From Fusobacterium sp. (GTDB lineage Bacteria; Fusobacteriota; Fusobacteriia; Fusobacteriales; Fusobacteriaceae), in the NCBI GenBank assembly GCA_019410665.1, contig DXSD01000055.1:1-13073 (forward strand): a DNA stretch of 13,073 nucleotides. Reading direction: 5' to 3'. The notes beneath the pieces were generated by a model, which saw nothing but the letters and a program-made list of their open reading frames with translations, was not told where the DNA came from and searched no databases. Each line of letters opens with the position of its first letter. Within the stretch, counting starts at the first letter, position 1. Positions 5,379 to 12,436 of the stretch are shown piece by piece. The position numbers and the translations under genes were made by a program.

Positions 5379-7493
5379 TTATAATCTAAATAGTAGATCG
5401 TAATAAGTAGGTATTGGCCAAACAGTTTTATCCACTAGTAATTCTAAGGCATCTACCACTGTTCTCATTTCATTTAATACTGGGACTAATTTTGAATGAT
5501 AGAAACAAGCTCTCTCGTACTCATCAGAGATATTCATAGCAGTTTTTAAACCTTCATTTAACTCTGTGATAGTATTTTTAAGTTGATTTTTATATCCTAT
5601 AACTTTGATTAAATGTTCCTTATCAAATTGAATAAACTCCTCTTCTTTTAAAGCTTCTCTAACACTATTGATCATTTGAGAAATATTAGTTACATATTTT
5701 ATAATACATGGATAAATCTCATTTCTAGCCATTCTAATAGCTGTAGATATTTCAATATTAGTTTGTTTATTATATCTTTCACTATATACTTTAAATCTAG
5801 AGTAAAGTTCATTTCTAGAAAGAACTCCATTTCTTTCAAATAATTCTATAGTTTCCTCTTTGATATATACTGGAATTCCCTCTATAGTATTTTTTAAATT
5901 TGATAATCCTAATTCTTTAGCTCTAACAATCCAAGAGTTCTCATATCCATTTCCATTAAAAATAATTCTTTTATGTGAATTGTATCTCTCTTTGATTAAT
6001 TTAATAATATATTTATTAATATTTTTTGTTGGATCAGTTTTTTCTAGGAAATCAGCATACTCTTTTAAGATATCTGCTACAATAGTATTTATCATAAATA
6101 CAGGAGTAGAGGCAGAAGCACTAGATCCAGGCATTCTAAATTCAAATTTATTTCCTGTAAAAGCAAAAGGAGATGTTCTATTTCTATCAGATAAATCTTT
6201 TGCTATTTTTGGAATACGAACTCCAATATCTATAGTTTCATTTATGTCAGTAGACTCTAAGAAGTCAGCTTTTCCTATTTTTTCAAATAATTCTTGTAGT
6301 TGTTCCCCTAAAAATATAGAGATTACAGCTGGTGGAGCCTCATGTCCTCCAAGTCTGTGATCATTTCCAGGAGTAGCTGTACAAGCTCTTAAAACATCAG
6401 CATATCTATCAATACCTTCTACTACAGCCATCGTATAAAGTAGAAATTGTAAGTTATCTGTAGTTAAATTGTCAGGATCAAAAATATTTATACCAGTATC
6501 AGTAGCTAATGACCAGTTACAATGTTTTCCAGACCCATTTACTCCATGGAAAGGTTTTTCATGTAAAAGAGCAGCTAGACCATGTCTATTAGCTACTTTT
6601 TTAATAGTGTCCATAGCTAAATGGTTTTGGTCTACAGATACATTGGCAGTTGTAAACATAAGGGCAATCTCAAATTGATTTGGAGCCACTTCATTATGTT
6701 TAGTTTTTGCCATTACTCCAAGCTTCCAAAGCTCAGAATCTAGTTCAGACATAAAAATCTCAACTCTTTCTTTAATCGTTCCATAGTAATGGTCGTTCAT
6801 CTCTTGACCTTTAGGAGGTAGGTTACCAAAAAGAGTTCTTCCAGCTAGGGCAAGATCTTGTCTTCTATCCCAAAACTCTTTTTCTACAAGGAAATATTCT
6901 TGTTCAACTCCTAAAGTTACATTTATATGTTTTGTATTGAAATCTCCTAATAATCTTTGAATTCTTAAGGCTTGTGATTCAATTGATTTTATAGATCTTA
7001 AAAGAGGAACTTTTTTATCTAGAGCTTCTCCATTATAACCAACAAAAGCAGTAGGAATGTATAAAGATTTTGTCATTCCTTCCCCTTTTATAAACATAGG
7101 AGAACTAGTATCCCAAGCTGTATATCCACGAGCTTCAAATGTAGATCTCAATCCACCATTTGGAAATGATGATGTATCTGCTTCCCCTTTAATAAGATCT
7201 TTTCCAGAAAATTGAGACATAATAGAACCTTCAGAGGTAACAGAGATAAAAGACTCATGCTTTTCAGCAGTAAGTTCAGTAAGAGGTTGAAACCAGTGAG
7301 TGAAGTGAGTAGCTCCCTTTTCAGTTGCCCAACTTTTGACAGCATTAGCAATAACATCTGCCACCTCTAAAGACATCTCAGCATCTCCTGCTTGGACAGC
7401 TTTAAATTTCTTAAAAATTGAGCTTGGGACTCTATTTTTTAACTCAAGCTCTGAGAAATAGTTTACACCAAACATTTCTAACATTGTGTTCAT
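5379..7493 (-). CDS. glnN: Type III glutamine synthetase
   Basis: Makes glutamine from glutamate, ammonia and ATP in the cytoplasm; GSIII enzymes assemble as dodecamers. The 704-residue length fits GSIII (about 700-730) and excludes the roughly 450-residue GSI. The family N-terminus is seen: FGVNYFSELELKNRVPSS, then THWFQPLTELTAEKHESF, then GGLRSTFEARGYTAWDTSSP. Catalytic-core motifs are VTLGVEQEYFLV, NGSGKHCNWS (319-328) and LGGHEAPPAV (381-390). The C-terminal helical extension typical of GSIII follows from about residue 500. The start at 7493 is supported by AAGGAGGA at 7501-7508, 7 bases upstream; a second Met three codons later is possible but less well spaced. It is divergent from ptsI. 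No hairpin terminator is seen before the metN promoter, so read-through into the SAM-I leader is possible. Confidence 0.95.
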   Translation of the reverse strand: MNTMLEMFGVNYFSELELKNRVPSSIFKKFKAVQAGDAEMSLEVADVIANAVKSWATEKGATHFTHWFQPLTELTAEKHESFISVTSEGSIMSQFSGKDLIKGEADTSSFPNGGLRSTFEARGYTAWDTSSPMFIKGEGMTKSLYIPTAFVGYNGEALDKKVPLLRSIKSIESQALRIQRLLGDFNTKHINVTLGVEQEYFLVEKEFWDRRQDLALAGRTLFGNLPPKGQEMNDHYYGTIKERVEIFMSELDSELWKLGVMAKTKHNEVAPNQFEIALMFTTANVSVDQNHLAMDTIKKVANRHGLAALLHEKPFHGVNGSGKHCNWSLATDTGINIFDPDNLTTDNLQFLLYTMAVVEGIDRYADVLRACTATPGNDHRLGGHEAPPAVISIFLGEQLQELFEKIGKADFLESTDINETIDIGVRIPKIAKDLSDRNRTSPFAFTGNKFEFRMPGSSASASTPVFMINTIVADILKEYADFLEKTDPTKNINKYIIKLIKERYNSHKRIIFNGNGYENSWIVRAKELGLSNLKNTIEGIPVYIKEETIELFERNGVLSRNELYSRFKVYSERYNKQTNIEISTAIRMARNEIYPCIIKYVTNISQMINSVREALKEEEFIQFDKEHLIKVIGYKNQLKNTITELNEGLKTAMNISDEYERACFYHSKLVPVLNEMRTVVDALELLVDKTVWPIPTYYDLLFRL

Positions 7494-7513
7494 TAAAAAA
7501 TCCTCCTTGTTTT

Positions 7514-7542
7514 ATTATAGATTAGATTATAAAATTTCAAAA
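7514..7542 (-). promoter_or_regulatory. Candidate promoter region of glnN
   Basis: On the minus strand TTTTGA (plus 7537-7542) and TATAAT (plus 7514-7519) are spaced by 17 bases. The -10 box is close to the ribosome binding site, so the leader would be only a few bases long. A second TATAAT (plus 7526-7531) gives a more comfortable leader but has no good -35 box. One of them is likely used; which one cannot be decided here. Confidence 0.35.
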
Positions 7543-7550
7543 CGCTTTAT
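7537..7550. promoter_or_regulatory. cre-like palindromic site overlapping the glnN -35 box
   Basis: The bases TCAAAACGCTTTAT match the Gram-positive catabolite-response consensus TGWAARCGYTWNCW at 12 of 14 positions, including the central ACG core. The site overlaps the candidate -35 box of glnN. A single near-match in an AT-rich intergenic region is weak evidence, and whether this organism has a CcpA-type regulator is not known from the window. Confidence 0.25.
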
Positions 7551-7680
7551 ATACAGAATTAAAGTTATACACACATTTAATTTATTACATTAATTTTATT
7601 ACTAGAAATTTTAACACATGTTCATAATATAATCAACTATTTTTTGATGTAAAATATATTTTTTTTATTAATTAAAAAAA

Positions 7681-7709
7681 TTGAAAAAAAAACTAAAATA
7701 AGTTATAAT
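7681..7709 (+). promoter_or_regulatory. Promoter of the ptsI-ptsH-ispH-rpsA operon
   Basis: TTGAAA (7681-7686), a 17-base A-rich spacer and a perfect TATAAT (7704-7709) lie about 40 bases before the ptsI start codon. The preceding bases are strongly A/T-tracted, resembling an UP element. It is the best sigma70-type promoter on the plus strand in the 257-base divergent region. Confidence 0.8.
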
Positions 7710-7750
7710 TTTAAGTAGTTATACAGTGTTTAAAAGGGGTGCATTTTTCA

Positions 7751-9487
7751 ATGGAATATTTATCGGGTAAATGTGCTTATGAGGGTATTGTTATAGGAGA
7801 AACCTATCTTGATAAGGATACTTATTTACAGACAGAAACTGAATATATCCAACTAGAGGAGATAGAAAAAGAGTTAGAAAAGTTTGAAGATTGCTTAAAA
7901 AAGGCAGAATTATCATTGATAGATTTAAAAAAAGATTTAAATGGAAGAATTGATTTAAATGAGCTATCTATGATAGATGCTCATATTTTATTATTGAAAG
8001 ACCCTATGTATATATCTGATATAAGGAAAGTTATTAAAAAAGAACAGAAAAAAGTGGAAGTTGCTATAATTGAAACAACAAATAAATTTATAAAACTTTT
8101 TGAAAATATAGATAGTCCTATATATAGACAAAGAGGTTTAGATATAAAAGATGTTTCTAATAGACTTTTAGATGTTCTTAAATGTGCTGATGAAAGTTAT
8201 CTTAAATTCCATAATAAAATTCTTATTACTAAAGAGATATATCCAACTGAATTATTAAAGCTCCATAGAGAAGGAGTTAATCTAAAAGGGATTATTATGG
8301 AGTATGGGGGAGAGACTTCACATGTTGCAATCTTAGCTAAAGCACTTAAGATTCCTACTCTTATGGGAGTAAATGATATATTTAATCATAATTGGAAAGA
8401 GAAAATTATTCTAGATACTACAGAGGAAGCAGGACGTGTAGTAGCAGATCCAGATGAAGAAGAGATTGCTTTATATGAGAAAAAAATAGAAGAGTTCACT
8501 TTTAAAGTGCAAAAGATCAAAGAGAGTGCTAATCTTCAATCTGTAACTAAAGATGGAAAGGTTATAAATCTTTATTTAAATCTTGGAGATAGTGATCATG
8601 ATAAGTTAACTGATTTAGATATAAAAAAAATATATGGAGTAGGGCTTTTAAGAACAGAGTTATTGTATATGAAAAGTTCAGAGTTTCCAAGTGAAGAAAA
8701 TCAGCTAAAAATTTATCGTGAGATTTTAAAAAATTTTTCTAATGAGCAACCAATTGTTATTCGTACCTTAGATATTGGAGCAGATAAACAGTTATCGTAT
8801 TTTAAGATGCAAGAGGAAACAAATCCCTTTTTAGGATTGCGTGGAATTAGATTTTCTTTAAAAAATAAGGAGATTTTTAAAACTCAGTTGAGAGCTATAT
8901 TAAGATTGTCAGCTGAAAAAAATATAAAAATAATGTATCCAATGATAACTAATCTTTCTGAAATAAAGGAAGCTAATAGGATTTTAAATCTTGCTAAAAA
9001 AGAGTTAAAGGAAGAAAAGATAGAATTCAATGAAAATATTGAAATAGGTGTAATGATAGAGGTTCCATCAGCTATTTTAATGGCTGAAGATTTTGCTAGG
9101 GAGGCTGACTTTTTAAGTATTGGAACTAATGACTTAACTCAGTATCTTTTAGCTACAGATAGACTTTCTGAAACTGTAGGAGAGTTGTATGATGGATATA
9201 ATCCTGCTGTGCTTAGGGCAATTTATCAAGTTAAAAAAGCAGGGGATAAATATAGTAAAAAAGTCTCTATTTGTGGAGAATTAGCAGGAGAAGCTAAAGC
9301 TATAGTAGCCTTTATAAGTTTAGGGATAACAGATCTTAGTATGGTAGAAACATCAATAATCCAGGCTAAATCTCTGATTAGAAATTTAAATTATAAAGAG
9401 GTCTCAAAGATAAGAGATTTACTTTTAAAATGTGAATCTTCAGAAGAGGTTAAGAATATATTAAAAGAGTATGTAAATTTGAAATAA
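7751..9487 (+). CDS. ptsI: PTS Enzyme I (phosphoenolpyruvate-protein phosphotransferase)
   Basis: First enzyme of the sugar phosphotransferase system: it takes phosphate from PEP onto a histidine and passes it to HPr in the cytoplasm. The product is 578 residues, close to the usual 570-575. The phosphorylated His is His191 in GGETSHVAILAK. The C-terminal PEP-binding barrel shows GLLRTELLYM, GLRGIRFSL, the IEVPSAILMAEDFA signature near residue 436, SIGTNDLTQYLLATDR and the active-site Cys508 in SICGELAGE. The ATG at 7751 is preferred to an in-frame GTG at 7739, because the AAAAGGGG ribosome binding site at 7732-7739 overlaps that GTG. ptsH follows after 14 bases. The order ptsI then ptsH is the reverse of the common ptsH-ptsI arrangement. 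Confidence 0.96.
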   Translation: MEYLSGKCAYEGIVIGETYLDKDTYLQTETEYIQLEEIEKELEKFEDCLKKAELSLIDLKKDLNGRIDLNELSMIDAHILLLKDPMYISDIRKVIKKEQKKVEVAIIETTNKFIKLFENIDSPIYRQRGLDIKDVSNRLLDVLKCADESYLKFHNKILITKEIYPTELLKLHREGVNLKGIIMEYGGETSHVAILAKALKIPTLMGVNDIFNHNWKEKIILDTTEEAGRVVADPDEEEIALYEKKIEEFTFKVQKIKESANLQSVTKDGKVINLYLNLGDSDHDKLTDLDIKKIYGVGLLRTELLYMKSSEFPSEENQLKIYREILKNFSNEQPIVIRTLDIGADKQLSYFKMQEETNPFLGLRGIRFSLKNKEIFKTQLRAILRLSAEKNIKIMYPMITNLSEIKEANRILNLAKKELKEEKIEFNENIEIGVMIEVPSAILMAEDFAREADFLSIGTNDLTQYLLATDRLSETVGELYDGYNPAVLRAIYQVKKAGDKYSKKVSICGELAGEAKAIVAFISLGITDLSMVETSIIQAKSLIRNLNYKEVSKIRDLLLKCESSEEVKNILKEYVNLK

Positions 9488-9501
9488 AAGGGAGTTATTT
9501 T

Positions 9502-9771
9502 ATGAAAAGTAGAATCGTAGAGATTAAAAATAAAGCAGGACTTCATGCTAGACCATCATCACTATTTGTTCAATTAGTAACTGGATATGATTCAGACATT
9601 ACAGTAAAGTGTGATGATGAAGAGATCAATGGAAAAAGTATAATGGGACTTATGCTATTAGCAGCAGAGCAAGGAAGAAAATTAGAACTTATAGCAGATG
9701 GACCAGATGAAGATGAGATGTTAGAAGCATTAGTAGATTTAATTGAAGTAAAAAAATTTAATGAGGAATAA
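9502..9771 (+). CDS. ptsH: Phosphocarrier protein HPr
   Basis: Small cytoplasmic phosphocarrier that receives phosphate from Enzyme I and passes it to the sugar-specific EIIA domains. At 89 residues it has the normal length. The phosphorylated His15 lies in AGLHARPSS. Ser46 in NGKSIMGLM matches the regulatory serine that HPr kinase modifies in Gram-positive bacteria; whether an HPr kinase is present cannot be judged here. Ribosome binding site GGGAG lies upstream. The gene sits 14 bases after ptsI and 2 bases before ispH, so it is part of the same transcript. Confidence 0.97.
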   Translation: MKSRIVEIKNKAGLHARPSSLFVQLVTGYDSDITVKCDDEEINGKSIMGLMLLAAEQGRKLELIADGPDEDEMLEALVDLIEVKKFNEE

Positions 9772-9773
9772 TT

Positions 9774-10643
9774 ATGGAGATTATAAGAGCGAAACATATG
9801 GGATTTTGTTTTGGAGTCGCTAGTGCTATTGATATGTGCTATAAAGTTTCTAGTGATGAAAAAAATAAAGGGAAGAAAATCTATATATTAGGAATGTTAG
9901 TTCATAATGAATATGTTATGCAACAACTTTCTACTCAAGGATTTAAAATAGTAGAAGAAAAGGATATTTTATTAGGAACAGATGAGTTACAAAAGGGAGA
10001 TGTTGTAATAATTAGAGCTCATGGAACTTCAGAGAAAATATCTAAATTATTAAAAGAAAAAGAGGTTGAAATATATGATGCTACATGTATTTTTGTCACT
10101 CAAATAAGAAAAACACTTGTAGAAATGGAAAAAAAGGGGTATGATATATTATTTATAGGAGATAAAAATCATCCAGAGGTTAAAGGAATAATATCCTTTG
10201 GAAAAAGAGTAACTATATGCAATGATTTAGAAGAGTTACAAAACACTTCGATTGATAGAGAAAAAGATTATTGTCTTCTTACACAAACAACTTTAAATAA
10301 AAAAAAGTTAGAAAAAATAAAAAGTTATTTGGAAAATAACTATGAAAATGTTAAAATATTAGATAAGGTATGTGGAGCTACTCAAGTTAGACAAGAAGCA
10401 GTAGAAGAGTTGGCTCAAAAGGTTGATATGCTAATAGTTATTGGTGGTAAGACTAGTTCTAACACTAAGAAACTATACGAGGTATCTGTCGCTTATAATC
10501 CTAATACATATTTAATTCAAGATGAAAAAGATTTGAAAAATGAATGGTTTGAAGGAAAAGAGAGGATAGGTATTACTGCAGGAGCCTCGACACCAGAAGA
10601 AATAGTAATTAAAATAGAAAATCAAATAAGGGGGATTCATTAA
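9774..10643 (+). CDS. ispH: 4-hydroxy-3-methylbut-2-enyl diphosphate reductase
   Basis: Iron-sulfur enzyme of the last step of the MEP pathway, reducing HMBPP to isopentenyl and dimethylallyl diphosphate. The 289-residue product has the three cluster cysteines at 12 (GFCFGV), 105 (YDATC) and 200 (KVCGATQVRQ). Substrate-binding motifs are also present: VHNEYV, RAHG, NHPEVKG, LTQTT and ITAGASTPEEIV near the C-terminus. Ribosome binding site TGAGGA lies inside the end of ptsH, 2 bases from the neighbouring stop, suggesting coupling. Its own stop overlaps the ATG of rpsA by one base (TAATG). In several Clostridia IspH and S1 are one fused protein; here they are separate frames, shifted by one base at a G5 run (10630-10634). 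Confidence 0.96.
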   Translation: MEIIRAKHMGFCFGVASAIDMCYKVSSDEKNKGKKIYILGMLVHNEYVMQQLSTQGFKIVEEKDILLGTDELQKGDVVIIRAHGTSEKISKLLKEKEVEIYDATCIFVTQIRKTLVEMEKKGYDILFIGDKNHPEVKGIISFGKRVTICNDLEELQNTSIDREKDYCLLTQTTLNKKKLEKIKSYLENNYENVKILDKVCGATQVRQEAVEELAQKVDMLIVIGGKTSSNTKKLYEVSVAYNPNTYLIQDEKDLKNEWFEGKERIGITAGASTPEEIVIKIENQIRGIH

Positions 10644-12265
10644 TGTATAACAATGAAAATTATGATGAATTTGAAGCTCTGCTAAACGAATACTTACCAG
10701 CAGAGGAAAAAACAAGAGTAAGAGTAACTGGAGTAATTGCACAAAGAGATAGAAATTTTGCTTATCTTGATGTACAGGGACAACCTACAAGTGTTAGAGT
10801 TAGAAATGAAGAGCTTTTAGCTTATAACATAGGAGATGAAGTGGAGATTCTTTTAGTGGGAGAAACTGAAGATGGAGAGTTTATCATAGGTTCTAGAAGA
10901 AGAATTGACATGGAAGATAATCTAAAAAAATTAGAGGAAGCTTTTGAGAAAAAAGAGATTATTACAGGGAAAATAGTGAAGAGAATAAAAGGTGGATATA
11001 TGATAGAAGCTCTATTCCATCAAGGTTTTTTACCAAATTCTCTTTCAGAAATTAATATGAAAGATGGAGATGCTTTTATAGGAAAAGAAGTTCAACTTAT
11101 GGTTAAAGATATTCAATTAGAAAAGGATAAGAAAACTAAGAAAATAACTTTTTCTAGAAAGGATATTACTTTACAAAAAGAGGAGAAAGAGTTCTCTGAA
11201 TTAAAAGTTGGAGATATTGTAGAAGCTGAAGTAACTGATGTTTTAGATTTTGGGATCTCAGTTAAAGTAGGACACTTAAGAGGATTTGTTCATATTTCAG
11301 AGGTTTCTTGGAAGAAGTTAGAGAATTTAACTAATGAGTATAAGAAAGGTGATATTATAAAGGGAGTAATAATATCACTTGAATCAGAAAAGAAAAATAT
11401 AAAACTTTCTATAAAAGCTTTAACTAGAAATCCTTGGGATGTAGTAGCTGAAACAGTTGGAGTAGACTCTGTAATAGAGGGAAAAGTAACAAAATTACTT
11501 CCATATGGAGTATTTGTAGAGATAGCTGATGGTGTAGAGGGACTTATCCACATGTCAGACTTTACATGGAATAAGAAAAGAGTAAATCTTGGAGAGTTTG
11601 TACAAGTTGGAGATACAGTAAAAGTTAGAGTACTTGAATTCGTACCTTCAGAGAGAAAATTAAAATTAGGAATTAAGCAACTTTGTGAAAATCCTTGGGA
11701 TTCTGCTGAGGAAAGATTTGCAGTTGGAAAGGAACTATCTGCAAAAGTTTTAGAGGTTAAACCATTTGGATTATTTGCTGAGGTAGAGCCAGGAGTAGAT
11801 GTATTTATTCACCAATCAGATTACAATTGGCAAGGAGAAGCTAACAAAAAATTCTCTGTAGGAGATACTGTAAACTTTAAAGTAATAGAATTAAATATGG
11901 AAGATAATAAGATAAAAGGAAGTATAAAAGCTTTAACAAAAAGTCCATGGGAAGTAGCTCTTGAAACATATAAAGTTGGACAAACTGTTGAAAAAGAGAT
12001 AAAAAATATAATGGATTTTGGACTATTTGTTACTCTTGGAAAAGGAGTAGATGGATTTGTACCAGCACAAATGGCATCTAAAGATTTTGTAAAAAATCTA
12101 AAGGACAAATTCAAAGTAGGAGATGTTGTAAAAGCTCAAATAGTTGAAATAGATAAAGAAAAACAAAGAATAAAACTTTCTATTAAGAAAATTGAAATAG
12201 AAGAGGAAAAGAGAGAAAATCAAGAATTACTTTCTAAATATGGAACTTCTTCAACTGAAGAGTAA
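10643..12265 (+). CDS. rpsA: Ribosomal protein S1, six S1 repeats
   Basis: RNA-binding protein of the 30S subunit that helps load mRNA, or an S1-like protein with related function. The 540 residues contain six OB-fold S1 repeats at about 22-88, 103-174, 188-260, 273-346, 359-431 and 444-517. The last four carry the clear GxVxxxxxFGxFV and GDxVxxxVxxxD patterns and are linked by recurrent NPW/SPW motifs. The first two are more divergent. A charged tail follows. Six repeats resemble the Gram-negative arrangement rather than the four-repeat S1 proteins of many Firmicutes. The ATG at 10643 overlaps the ispH stop, and AAGGGGG at 10628-10634 provides a ribosome binding site 8 bases upstream. It is the last gene of the ptsI operon, ending before a bidirectional terminator. 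Confidence 0.93.
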   Translation: MYNNENYDEFEALLNEYLPAEEKTRVRVTGVIAQRDRNFAYLDVQGQPTSVRVRNEELLAYNIGDEVEILLVGETEDGEFIIGSRRRIDMEDNLKKLEEAFEKKEIITGKIVKRIKGGYMIEALFHQGFLPNSLSEINMKDGDAFIGKEVQLMVKDIQLEKDKKTKKITFSRKDITLQKEEKEFSELKVGDIVEAEVTDVLDFGISVKVGHLRGFVHISEVSWKKLENLTNEYKKGDIIKGVIISLESEKKNIKLSIKALTRNPWDVVAETVGVDSVIEGKVTKLLPYGVFVEIADGVEGLIHMSDFTWNKKRVNLGEFVQVGDTVKVRVLEFVPSERKLKLGIKQLCENPWDSAEERFAVGKELSAKVLEVKPFGLFAEVEPGVDVFIHQSDYNWQGEANKKFSVGDTVNFKVIELNMEDNKIKGSIKALTKSPWEVALETYKVGQTVEKEIKNIMDFGLFVTLGKGVDGFVPAQMASKDFVKNLKDKFKVGDVVKAQIVEIDKEKQRIKLSIKKIEIEEEKRENQELLSKYGTSSTEE

Positions 12266-12301
12266 TGTATGTAAATATTTTTTAAAATAAAAATATAAAA
12301 A

Positions 12302-12338
12302 ACTTTATTTTGTAACAGAGTTGTCACATAAATAAAGT
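12302..12338. other. AT-rich imperfect hairpin downstream of rpsA
   Basis: The non-coding bases 12266-12389 are AT-rich with no gene. Within them actttatttTGT (12302-12313) can pair with ACATAAATAAAGT (12326-12338) with one bulge, continuing into a short aac/gtt pair. It may be an RNA 3'-end stem of the rpsA transcript or an incidental AT-rich fold. No promoter pair of reasonable spacing was found here. Confidence 0.3.
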
Positions 12339-12389
12339 ACAATAAGAGAGTAATAAATCTTTCCCCAAGATATTTTAATATAGATTAAT

Positions 12390-12422
12390 AAAAAATAGCA
12401 GAGAAGTTCTCTGCTATTTTTT
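12390..12422. terminator. Bidirectional intrinsic terminator
   Basis: A perfect 15-bp stem (12390-12404 with 12408-12422) has a 3-base loop, a GC-containing core (tagcagaga) and six A at one end and six T at the other. Either strand therefore reads a stem followed by a T-run. It separates the convergent rpsA operon and the MocA-like gene and can serve both. Confidence 0.92.
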
Positions 12423-12436
12423 ATTGTATCTACAGT

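Noticed and set aside
5860..6360. A 166-codon plus-strand frame antisense to the glutamine synthetase.
   Set aside because: It lies wholly opposite a conserved gene, has no family resemblance and no ribosome binding site; it is a shadow of the coding strand.
7739..7750. GTG start of Enzyme I four codons upstream.
   Set aside because: The GTG begins inside the AAAAGGGG ribosome binding site; the ATG at 7751 has suitable spacing and gives the usual N-terminus.
10611..10645. Programmed -1 ribosomal frameshift producing an IspH-S1 fusion.
   Set aside because: No X-XXY-YYZ slippery heptamer is in the right frame and no downstream pseudoknot is evident; the G5 run alone is insufficient. Kept only as a question about the junction.
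11821..12114. Minus-strand frames opposite the S1 gene (also 11290-11553).
   Set aside because: They mirror the S1 repeats in the complementary strand; composition and lack of start signals mark them as shadows.
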